Source: Whitmania pigra
Taxonomy: Eukaryota > Annelida > Clitellata > Hirudinida > Haemopidae
NCBI GenBank assembly: GCA_021613335.1
Contig: JAJTWR010000332.1
Span: forward strand, 2,095,001-2,159,000
Direction of reading: 5' to 3'
Length of the DNA stretch: 64,000 nt
Numbering within the stretch: position 1 is the stretch's first letter; each line of letters starts with the position of its first letter. The notes below the pieces were generated by a model. That model was not told where the DNA came from. It did not search any database and worked only from the letters and a program-made list of their open reading frames with translations. Below, piece after piece: positions 1-9,918 of this stretch. Position numbers and translations under genes: made by a program.

Positions 1-440
1 ATTATTATCTTTACCCTCACATTTCTACCATCATTCATTACTTCCGTAAACAATTTGTTACTGTATAAGATCTGCCTAAAAAAATATATTCTGTCCAATT
101 GTTGAAACTTACATTTCCTCACCCTTTATCTGTTGTATTATTTTGTTTTATCTTACTTTCTTTGGTTGTCACAGCACTGTTCCAGTTAATCTATTTCTGT
201 CCGTTGTCAATAGTAAAATTATCATTTTCACTTTAATCTTACCCATAAAGATTCTTATCTATTTGTCACAACAATTTAGTCATTTTGTAGGTGGGAGTTA
301 TATTTCCTTGGGATATGCAGAATTTTGTGTTTTTTTGGTTCAGAAATAGAATAAATTTTACATTTTCTAATTTATTAGTTTTTGATTACCTTTTTATTTA
401 CATGCATATAATTTATTTAACTTTGGTGTCAAATTATCTT
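1..440. other. AT-rich sequence at left edge
   Basis: No coding exon, RNA gene or mobile element could be supported here. The small open frames are AT-rich and resemble nothing recognisable. The stretch ends in a pyrimidine-rich run leading to an AG at 444-445, so it may be the last intron of the gene whose terminal exon is proposed next. Confidence 0.4.
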
Positions 441-445
441 TTCAG

Positions 446-535
446 AAAAACCAAAGAAGGTTGCAGTGGTAGCATCATAACACAACTGTGAATGCCATAA
501 AATTGTAGTGTAAATAAAATAGAATTTTATTTTCT
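446..535 (+). other. possible terminal exon of an upstream + strand gene
   Basis: A pyrimidine-rich tract ends in TTTTCAG at 439-445 and is followed by a short open stretch. Two frames are possible: one ends KPKKVAVVAS then stop, the other ends SGSIITQL then stop. An AATAAA lies at 513-518, about 70 bases after the putative acceptor. Acceptor, short coding tail, stop and polyadenylation signal in this order suggest the 3' end of a gene lying mostly to the left of the window. The product cannot be recognised from so few residues, and the whole arrangement could be chance in AT-rich DNA. Confidence 0.3.
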
Positions 536-1600
536 GATTTTGTGTTGCCACATCCTATTGTTTCATAAATGCAGAAAAACAAATCTTTTTGAAAGTTTTT
601 GAGACTGGGCAATTAGGAATGGAATATATGAAAAATTCTCAGCAATTTGAGTGAATTTTTAGGTGATCTGACTGTATCTCTGTCCATCATTGATGTACAA
701 TGCTCACATGCAAGACATTGAGATATATATTGTTAGCAAGCAATCCCCACACACTTTAGATAGGGCTTGAGTCTGGAATGATACTTTCCAAACTTGGATG
801 TTCCTTTCCTAAAGGGACAACCTCGCAACATTTAAGCTGCTTATCTTGCTGAAAAATAACTTAATCAACTTGAATTCAGCTACATAAGTATAGAGATAAG
901 TTGCTCTGAATTTCAACGTATTTTGAGGAATGCTTTCTGCTTATGACCATCATCTCTGATAAATTAAGAGAAGGAAATTGCGGGCAAGGCGGTGGTGGAT
1001 ACATCTTCAAGTTTTAAAAATGACTTAGGTGATCCTCTAATGTGCCAATAATGTTTGAAGCCATCTGGATTATCAAAATGAATTTTTAATTCATTAAATA
1101 AAATAACAAAATGCCAGTTCACCCCTTCCCTGACTCACTTAAACTAAATCTTTTCATGATTCTGTCAACAAAAACTTGTAAAGAAATTAACAAATTCTCT
1201 TCTGTTTCTAAGAGTGACCAGTGACTCATGAGGGATTGTAAACATAAATCAAGAATTTGCTTTTGGGCTTTTCACATTCCAAGAATTTCATTTCTAATAT
1301 TCTCTAACAATAAAACTTTCAAATCAAAAAAGATTGACATCAGAAGGCAATTTTCCTTGATGTCCCTGTCGTGCTGAAATTATGGTACCTTATTTTTTTG
1401 GCGAAAACATCTACCAATTTCTTATACATTTTTGATTTATTGGAACTTTACAATTTAATTGAACACATTTCACCTATGTACCAATAGACATAAATTATTT
1501 TTATTCTACATTTTAAAGTATTCAGTTTATATTAGTCGTTGGTGATCTTTGAAAATCTATGTAAACAAGGAGGCTTTTGTGGAAGAGAGGGCATTCATAA
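536..1600. other. intergenic spacer, SGF29 upstream region
   Basis: No gene or repeat was recognised. The last 60-100 bases before 1642 are the likely promoter and 5' untranslated region of SGF29, but no clear core promoter motif was found. Confidence 0.5.
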
Positions 1601-1641
1601 CGGTTTTTGTGTCGGTTATTCATTTTTAATGCTTTAAGAAA

Positions 1642-3832
1642 ATGGGCCGATCAAAAACTTCTGGACATGTTTCCAAAGAATCGAAATCAAGTTCTACAGG
1701 CGAAAGTTCTAACAGCCAGAGACCAGACGTAAACATGAATGTTAAAGAAATTTTGAAGGATTTGACAACGCTATGCCGACAGATTTATGTAATGTCCAAT
1801 AATTAACATTAAATTTTATATCAACAGATAAATTAAAGTTTTCGTTTTATAAGGTTGAGAGAAATAAGTCAGAAGATCATGTTGTGGCCATATCAAAAAC
1901 TCGTCACAGAATCATGCAAGAGAAAAAAAGTAATTTAGCAATTATTTCTGTTAATTGATTCACTGACTCTAATCATTTTGATTGATTCCAGTTACACCGT
2001 ACTACAGATCAAAGCTCAAAGGCTTCTGTCAGACAGCTATTCAAGATGCAGAAGTTGAAATTAGGTTAGTTTTTTAATCACATAGGATTTATAATTGGAT
2101 TTATCATTATGAACTATTGATATACTCCTTTTTTCATTGATGACTCATTATAGTAATACTAATACTTGCTCTGTAAATACTAATGTTGAACTTTGGCTAA
2201 GCATTGATGAAGATGAAGCATAAGAAATAATTTTAATCCCTTTTACTAAGATAATAAAGATTTTATATTCTTTAGTAATTTTTAATTCTTAAAAACAGTC
2301 TGATAAAACAGGCCTTGGAGAGAATCAGTGAAATAAAATCTCTAAAAGAAAGCAATGGAGGTATAATATACATATATCATGCAACACTTTGTGTGATGCA
2401 TACATTACTTCATTTGTCATTGTTCCAGGTTACAAGAGACAGATATTTAGGAGAGGCGTCCTCATGAATACATTGGCACAGAGTGCTCAAACTCTCCCCA
2501 TGTGGGTAGGAAGAGGATCAGAGAGGTAAGAGATAGTCAAATTAGTTTGTTAAAGCATCGTGTCAAATATTACATGTATTTTTATTCTTATTGGTAGGAT
2601 GCTTGATTCTTACTTTGAGTTAAGTAAATAATTAAAGGCATTACTTAATTACATAATTATCATAACGAATAAATTTTAATAACCAAATTATTCAGAGCTC
2701 CACCGTTGTGCGGCGCCATCCCGGCAGACTCGAGTCACGTCGGAAGACCGGGAGATAAAGTGGCGGCCAAAGTGAGGGGCCAGGACGATGAGGAGAACTG
2801 GATCCTAGCAGAGATTGTTTCGTACAATGCCAGCAACGGAAAATACGAAGTTGATGACATCGATTCAGAACAAGGGAAAGAGTAAGTTTTTGATGATTAA
2901 AAGCATTGATTAGCTTGCAGTGGTGAAAGTGTTGCTAAATCAAAAATGGCTGACTGCCTCTTCTTACTTTGAAAATCATGATAAAAACATTAATAACAAT
3001 ATTGTACTGATAATGATAACCATCAATGGTTTCAATGCAGACGTCACACACTGAGCAGGAAAAGAATAGTTCCACTTCCCGTCTGGAAGGCCAATCCGGA
3101 AACTGATCCCGGTGCTCTTTTTCCTAAAGGAACTGTGGGTATTCTCATTTCTTTGTGCTCTTGCGCAGTTGTTATTGTCAGCTCTTGTGTGAAAGGCTCA
3201 TTTGTTTTAAAGCACCTATGTTTCAAATTAATTATTACATTGTAATTGGAATCAGATCAATGATCGTTCTTATATTTTAACTATTACCATACTTTGAAAC
3301 AATAACGTCTGCATAAATTTATTCAAATTAGTTGGTTCTGGCTCTGTACCCACAAACAACATGCTTCTATAGAGCCCTCATCCAGGAACCCCCAAAAAAG
3401 GTTAATCACCTCATTAATTATTTATTTAATTATCTCATTTAATCATATCAATAATTAATTATGCTTAAAATTCAAGGATTATTTATGTATGTTATTGATA
3501 ATAATTTGTAGATTTATTGGTTTCAGATTATATCAAAAAATTATGGATTTTGTTTATAAATATTGACTTGAGATGGTTCTTTGCATTTAAAGAATTGTCA
3601 ATTATTGTTGCACGATGATTCTATTTAATGTATTCTACATCCACTAGCTAACCTAATTAGCAGCACAAAGCAAGCCAAGTTTTGCTTTAAGAATGTTTGA
3701 AAATGACTATTTCAGGCCTGTGATTCCTACTCGGTCCTATTCGAGGACACCTCTTATCCTGATGGCTATTCACCTCCACTCAGCATCGCCCAGAGATACG
3801 TCATCATGTACAAAGAAGACAAGAAGAAATGA
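1642..3832 (+). CDS. SGF29: SGF29, SAGA complex tandem-Tudor histone reader
   Basis: Nine exons: 1642-1788, 1854-1929, 1992-2064, 2299-2360, 2429-2525, 2696-2881, 3041-3134, 3332-3400, 3716-3832. Joined length is 921 nt (306 aa; human SGF29 has 293). The N-terminal half is polar and predicted helical, as expected for the part that joins the SAGA/ATAC acetyltransferase modules. The C-terminal half, from about residue 150, is the tandem Tudor domain. It begins PGDKVAAKVRG and contains the acidic VDDID loop, LYPQTTCFYRA and VLFEDTSYPDGYSPP, which are the motifs that form the H3K4me2/3 pockets in the family. The donor at 3134 was chosen over one 3-4 bases later because it restores the conserved LVLALYPQ. 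The start is the first ATG after stops, followed by a typical basic/Ser-rich leader. It converges on CCDC96, and the two 3' ends overlap or nearly touch. Confidence 0.95.
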
Positions 3833-4092
3833 AAGCAATTTGATTGAAATTTTGTAATTTCAATGTTTTGTAATTAATTTGTTCACCACTTATTTAATTA
3901 TTGTCAGTTACTTTATTTATCAATCTTTGAGTCAAACTAACTGCTGCCACATTATTTGTATTTATATAAAATATTTGTTAATTTGGCACTTGAATCTCTC
4001 AGAGGTAATGAATAATTCAGTGTTTCAAATGCTAAAAATGGTTCAATATTATTTTGTTCTAACCACAAGTTCTGCAAACATATATACAGATA

Positions 4093-4098
4093 AATAAA
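4093..4098 (+). terminator. polyadenylation signal of SGF29
   Basis: AATAAA 261 bases after the SGF29 stop codon and only about 50 bases from the stop codon of the opposing gene, so the two mRNAs probably overlap at their 3' ends. Confidence 0.6.
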
Positions 4099-4145
4099 AG
4101 TTTAAAATTGTAAACAATTCATTGTTTGAGAAACAATTTCAAATC

Positions 4146-7100
4146 TCAGTGATCAGAAGACTGAAGCTTCTTTGTGAGCATTTTGAGATGATCAGTGGTG
4201 TTGTTATATTCGTACGATAACTTGCCCAGCTGTTGCTTGAGTCTGTGGGTTTTCTCGATTCCTGACTCGTAGTCCATGAGCAGTTCTGGGTAGCTGAGCA
4301 GATCGTTCTTTGATTGGAGATTCGAGAGCAGTTGTCGTGCTTTTGTCCGTGCTCTCTTAGCTTCTTTCAGCTCAGAATATATCTGAATGATAATAATGTA
4401 AGATTCTCAATCCATTTGTTTTTGTTCATTCACTTTCTCAATTCATTGATAATCTCACCTGGTCGCAGAGTCTTTCCTTAGCATAGAGGTTGTCCACTTT
4501 GGTCTTGTACTGTTGTCTTACAAAGTTCAGTTTTTCCTTGATGTGCGTCATCTTTTGTGCACTGATTTTGGTGTTCCTCAGGACCGATTCGCATTGCTGA
4601 TAACGAACAATAATGTAATTTTAGCGCTACCAATTTAGGTTCATTACGGAATAATGTGAGGAACGACTGAGGAATTATATTTTAAAATTCTCATAAGTTT
4701 GCTACTTAACATAATAATATAGAATTAATTTATAGTAGTTTAAGAAGACTAATTCTCTGTGTGTTAAAACACTCAATTGACTTAATGATCTTGGTACGCC
4801 GTTAATAAACGTTGAATGAAATTATCATTAACGCACCTCATTCTTCTGGGCTATGACTTCCCTAGCCATTAGATTGTCATGTTTTAATTGGTTGTAGCCC
4901 ATTATGGTGAAGTTGCCCCCAATTACTTCCTTTTATGAAGAAAATGTTCGAATAGCAACACTTTGTGAAGCAGCGTTAATGAGGTGCCCAATTAATTGTT
5001 AATTATCATTCGTCGTCGAATTTTCAAAATTAATCAATAACACCTCTTACGAATAAACTTCAGTGACAATCGCTCACTCTCTGCTTGAGCAGCTGCGACA
5101 ACTTTTCCATCTGCATTTTTATTGCCAGGTTTGCGACCTGCAGTTCATTTGCTTCAGCCCATTTCTTTCTTTCCGTTTCCTCGAGTTTATTGGCCAACTG
5201 AATATGTTTGTAATGTTTAATTTAGTATAATAGATTCATAATATTATTTTAAATGATGATATTGTAATGGCTGATTATTATTTTCACTTGAAATTAAGAT
5301 TGATAGCTCAATGTGTACTTTGTTCCATAATCATTATGGCTGTTTGATGTTATACGTTACACGTTCCATAGTTTTCGTGGCAACTATTTTATTATTAAGA
5401 AAAGCTAATTTTATTAAAATATGCAAATATTGAAATTCTAGAGCCTCCCATTTTACATTAATAATTTTGGTAAACTTCCCCTTTTACATTAATAATTTGG
5501 TAAACTTCCCCTTTTACATTAATAATTTGGTAAACTTCCCCTTTTACATTAATAATTTGGTAAACTTCCCCTTTTACATTAAAGGCAAAAGGCACGAGGT
5601 TGCCACTCCTAACTGCAACGCCTCGTTTGACTCTTCTCTTTTCAATTCCATCTCACCTGAACCTTGGAGGATTTCTCATTGCGATTTCTTCCAGCCAACG
5701 TGTACCACTTTTTGTCGATGTAAGTGTCAAAGAGCTCTTCCACCTCCTTCCTCAGGTTGTCATATTTGATCACCTCTTCCTTCTCCAAGTCCTCCATCTC
5801 ACCCCAGTGTTTCATTAGGCTCACGTAACTAGCTTTGTTAAGATTCGAATAAAATTATGGGTTGATATTTCATGTATATATGGATTAAATTCATATTTAA
5901 GAGCGCTAGAACTAATTCCAGTGGCGGATTTAGGGGGTTAGGCCATGCCTCCCTCGTCTTTTTTAAAGTCTAAGAAAAAAAAGAGTTAAAATCCACCAAT
6001 AAACATTGACCTATAATTGCTATTTTTATTATAACATGCTATAATTGATATTTTGCATATTCTACAAGTTCTACTCGTTAAATATAATTGAAATTTTATT
6101 GGAGTTTGGTATACAATAAAATAATGTCAAGTATGAAATATAAAGTAAGTAATATTGAACTTTTTTATATATTGAACTTATATTTTATTTATTTGATTAA
6201 AGTCCGTTGCATAACTAGGATGATTTGGACTTATTGAACTTATAAAAACGTTTTATTAACGGGGTTTGAATCCGCGCTGCCATAGTGAGAGACGCAACCT
6301 TAACCATTAGGTCATGCGGGCGCGCTTTTGAACCTATGTTAAACGGAGACCATTTATATAGAGCCCTACTGCAAATCATCTCAGTCATGCAATGGACTAT
6401 AATCAAATAAATATAGAGCCCTATTATAATAATCAACTTCTGTGGTTCCTGAATGATGTTCGAGCCAATGTTGATAAAAGGTTTGATGAAATTTATGACA
6501 ACATTATAAAACTAGCAAAGATCTCTGGCGCTGAGCCATCTGTCCCTAGAACATGTGGCAGACAAACTTTTTATCGACAATCCGTTTTCATACCATTTCT
6601 TGATAATATGATATGAGTCCAAGACGCAGTGATATTGCATTGACCTCTAAAGTTGGTGCCATCCGTCATAGTGAAAAATCCAGTGATCAGCTAAGGATTG
6701 TTGCAGACGCTTTTTCAGACTTGCCATCGACACGTGGATTACAATCAGAGTATGAGCGATGGTGGGTAAAGTGGCATGAAGATAAAGATGTTGGACAGAC
6801 AATCTCAAATTTTGTAGATTCTCTACATTGGCAATGATTTATACCCAAATGTTAAAATGATTCTATTCATTTCAGATATCCGACCATCCGCAACAGCTAG
6901 CAATGAAAGTTTTTCGACTCTCTAAAGGCTAAAAACTTATCTTCGATCTACGATTCTGACTGACGACTGAATGGGCTAGCTCTTATGAACATATACCAAG
7001 ATGTTGAAATTCCAGCAGAGACAATAGTTGACAATTTTGATAAATTAGGTCCACATCGTCTTGCACTTTTATAAAATTTTAACTTTGAATAAATTTGAAT

Positions 7101-9015
7101 GTAAATAATCTGCAATAATTTTTGTAATACAATTTTGTAATGGGTCAAATACAATAATAAGCAACATGGCTGTGAAAAAAAACTATAATTTCAGGAAAAG
7201 GTTTAGGGGGACCTTAAGGGTTCCAGTATTGCCCCCCCCCTTCCCCCCGTCAAAGTTCTAGATCCGCCACTAATTCTGTATAAATAAAGACGAAACCAAG
7301 AACCGCAAGTAAAAAGATAAACATTTATGGTTAAAAAAATGATTTTCCACCAATTAACGATTCATGAACGTTTACGTTTTGCCTCCCACACTCTGAAAAA
7401 CTAATGAACTCACAGAATAGTTTGACGTAGAGTTCCCTTTCTTGAAGTGTTCCACTATCAACAGTGTACTCATTGTACTCTTTTTCTGATTTACACAGCA
7501 TCTGGACTAATTGATCCTGAAAACGAGAATTCTGGTCCTTGGCAACATTCAGCTCGTACCATGCTTCCTAAAACAACTGCTCACTCTAATCGATTTATCC
7601 ATACATCAAAATTTATTTCTAAATGTAAGCAAAAACAATTTCATTGTTAATCAAGTCCATTTCTTTCACATTTCAAAACAGAATCAACTATTACATTGCA
7701 TTATAATTGGTAATATCCTTGCACCTTGTATTCTTCTTCCAGTAAAGCACGCTCCGGAAGCAAAACTCGAGGAACCTTGGTTGCTTTGTCTTCTTCCTCT
7801 AATATCGACGCTTGTCGACTTTCTGAAATGAAATCTTCGATAGTATAAAGGTCTTTTCGAGACAGAAGTAGTTTGTAGTAGTTGGAATACCTGACAACTT
7901 GCTGGAAATTTCGTCATCCCTAGTGCTGGTGCTGACGATGCGATCCTCGTCAACCTCGTCAACACCAGTCATGAAGGACTTGAAGATATCGATGCGACTC
8001 TTCTCTGAGAAATCGGTTTCCACTTCGAGGGCCTCCATTGGTTCTACGAGGTCCATTGGCTCCAAACCCCTCAACCAGGCATCCTCGTCCATTTCATAAG
8101 AAAAACGGCTTCCTTCTTCTGCTTCTTCTTCTTCCGACCCGACTTCTCGAACTTCTGCGATGACGAACTCTTCTTTCGACTCGATAACTGTTGCTTCTTC
8201 TACTGAAACCTTTGAGGTTTCTGAATAAAAGTAGATGGAACTTTTTATTTCCCCTTCTTCTGTTTCAAGTTCAGTTGATTTTTGTTCCACGACCAACTCT
8301 TCCGTCTCATCTGTTTCCTCTTCATCTTCCTCCTCTCCCATATCTTCTGCCTTTTCTTCTTCCTCCTCCTCTTCCTCCATGAGTTCCTCGAGGAGATCTT
8401 CCAGATGCTCTTCCAGGGCTTCTTCATCTTCTTTTTCTATTTCTTCATCCTCTCGTTCTTCCTCATCTTCCTCCTCCTCCTCCTGCTCTAATATGAAAAT
8501 TTCTGATTTCCTCCTTTTCTTGGAAAGAGTGGTTTCACTTGGAGCAAACTCCACTACCGATTCTTCTTCCTCGAATTCTTCCACGCCATCCCCCTCGTAA
8601 CCTCCACTAACGATGTAATCGACCTGCATTTCCTCACCCAACTCGTCCATCTCTTCTGCAGAATCTTTTTCGAAAGCCACAGTCATCTCTTTACTTACTT
8701 CTTCCGCTGTTTCCACTTGGCTCTCCTCTTCGTCCAGTTCTTCCAGATCAGATCCTGGAATATTTTTAAAATCTTCTGAAATTTCTTCATAAGGTTGTTC
8801 CCCAACTGATTGCTTTTCCTGTTCTTCAGCCTCTGCTAAGCCTTCCGCTACATATTGACTAGAAATTTTCTCCTTGCTTTGGAAACTAGATCCGATGCTC
8901 CCACTGTTTTTAACCTCTTTGAAAATCAACTTTCGAGAATTAATGTTTTATTAATAAATTGATTTTATTAAATAAAAGCAATACTTTTGTCTTTCTGTTT
9001 TATTCCATTAACCAT
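4146..9015 (-). CDS. CCDC96: CCDC96/CFAP184-like ciliary coiled-coil protein
   Basis: Nine coding exons, in transcript order: 9015-8985, 8916-7891, 7822-7725, 7567-7414, 5832-5657, 5197-5078, 4929-4837, 4596-4459, 4382-4146. Joined length is 2073 nt (690 aa; human CCDC96 is about 555). Residues about 11-350 are extremely acidic, with Glu runs, as in the family. The rest is coiled coil of the CCDC113/CCDC96 (DUF4201) type. MTHIKEKLNF aligns with the human THVKEKLHF segment, and YNQLKHDNL with FEQLKIENQ. In other organisms this protein works with CCDC113 in motile cilia, linking radial spokes and the nexin-dynein regulatory complex. The large second exon has no ATG of its own at its start. A 10-codon first exon beginning at 9015, joined across a 68-bp intron, keeps frame but is the weakest part of the model. 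The 1.58-kb intron before exon 5832-5657 carries a hAT remnant. Confidence 0.88.
5461..5580 (+). repeat. 30-bp minisatellite, 4 copies, in CCDC96 intron
   Basis: Four head-to-tail copies of a 30-bp unit containing GGTAAACTTCCCC. The last three are identical and the first differs near its start. Part of a further copy precedes it. It lies wholly in the intron between exons 5657-5832 and 5078-5197. The open frame across it (VNFPFYINNL repeats) follows simply from the unit being a multiple of three. Confidence 0.95.
5919..7268 (+). mobile_element. degenerate hAT DNA transposon with 8-bp target duplication
   Basis: The element is bounded by imperfect inverted ends: CAGTGGCGGAT at the left, and the reverse complement of GGCGGATCT at the right. 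It is flanked by a perfect 8-bp duplication ACTAATTC (5911-5918 and 7269-7276), the length made by hAT transposases. Inside, on the + strand, fragments of a hAT transposase of the DUF4371/THAP12-like kind can be read. An N-terminal-side piece has VPRTCGRQ and IPFLDNMI (about 6540-6612). A middle piece lies at 6640-6836. The C-terminal dimerisation region (about 6880-7070) shows NESFSTL, RLKTYLRS, LALMNIYQDVE and IVDNF spread over several frames. Stop codons and frameshifts make it inactive, and most of the N-terminal domain is missing. It sits in a CCDC96 intron, antisense to that gene. Confidence 0.9.
6186..6413 (-). mobile_element. tRNA-Glu-like SINE-type sequence between inverted repeats, nested in the hAT
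   Basis: Read on the minus strand, 6325-6261 resembles a tRNA-Glu: an A-box-like GACCTAATGGTTAAGG, an anticodon-loop-like CTCTCAC (anticodon CTC) and a degraded B box GATTCAAACC. The acceptor stem does not close, so this is a SINE head or pseudo-tRNA, not a working tRNA. It is bracketed by inverted arms of about 43 bases at 6186-6230 and 6371-6413 that agree at most positions. The whole unit interrupts the hAT remnant. Without other genomic copies it cannot be decided whether the arms belong to a SINE, to the hAT or to a separate palindromic element. Confidence 0.6.
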
Positions 9016-9918
9016 GGCAAAAACAGATCCGACTTGTTGCTTAAGTTTAACTTGTCAGTTAAATGAATCTTTAATAATGATTATCAATAATTCTATCGAT
9101 TAAGCCACTTTCAGCAACCAATTTAAACATCACGACGTACGCGATTTCAAGGCAAAATACAAAAGCCGTTTGTGGATGAATATCTGCGTCACGTCCGAAA
9201 AAACATATTTTGGTTCATCGAACTTCGTACTTAATTGACAACGTAATTGACCGGTAGTTAATATTTTTTCGATTATACTCTATTAATTAATTACACCGAC
9301 ATTCCATGATTTACGCGGGCATTTGCAACAGCGGACATTCACCCCTTCTTGCAAATGATACTTCTTCCACCTATCCACTGTGCATCATTTCGCGCATTTC
9401 TTCCCCAGGCGGTGCTCAAAATGACTAATATTATTACGCATAAATATCTCTGAATTAAAAAACCACTTCTCTTTCACCACTTAATCCATCAACTGATGAT
9501 GAGAGTATTTTTCAATAAAATTCCTGAAATCTCCTTCAATGCGCAGTTGTAAAAAGGAGCTAAGATTTGGTTGATCATTCATAATTTATTTGTTTCTGGA
9601 GAATCAGTAAAAATAAAATTATCAATGATCCCAAAAAAAGAGAAAGAGTAAGCATCCACAGCACGAATCCACTGCATTAAATTCACGTGTCAGAACACTG
9701 TCAATCTCATATAAAAATAGCCACAAATTAATCATCGTCTAAATATCTTCTTCTGAGAAAACTAAAGTGCTAAAAGTCGTCACAATGGCTCAGTTTGAAA
9801 AGCAGGGAACATTTCATTTCTCTAAGCAAAGCAATTTAGAAAATGAATAAAGGAACGAAACAAAACATGATTCTACAGATCAACATAAACAACCAATATA
9901 CAAATTAGTATCGTTAAT
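9016..9918. other. spacer between CCDC96 and Polyhomeotic
   Basis: Both flanking genes are on the minus strand. The right part should be the 3' untranslated region of Polyhomeotic; a minus-strand AATAAA is at 9590-9585. The left part should carry the CCDC96 promoter. No TATA box, CpG cluster or perfect RFX X-box was seen next to the proposed CCDC96 start. Confidence 0.5.

Noticed and set aside
6261..6325. Functional tRNA-Glu gene on the minus strand
   Set aside because: Acceptor and T stems do not pair properly and the B box is degraded. A SINE head or pseudo-tRNA is more likely.
8191..8600. Plus-strand Ser-rich and Leu-rich frames opposite the CCDC96 acidic exon
   Set aside because: They are shadows of Glu codons (GAA/GAG) read on the other strand. 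The minus frame has splice continuity and homology.
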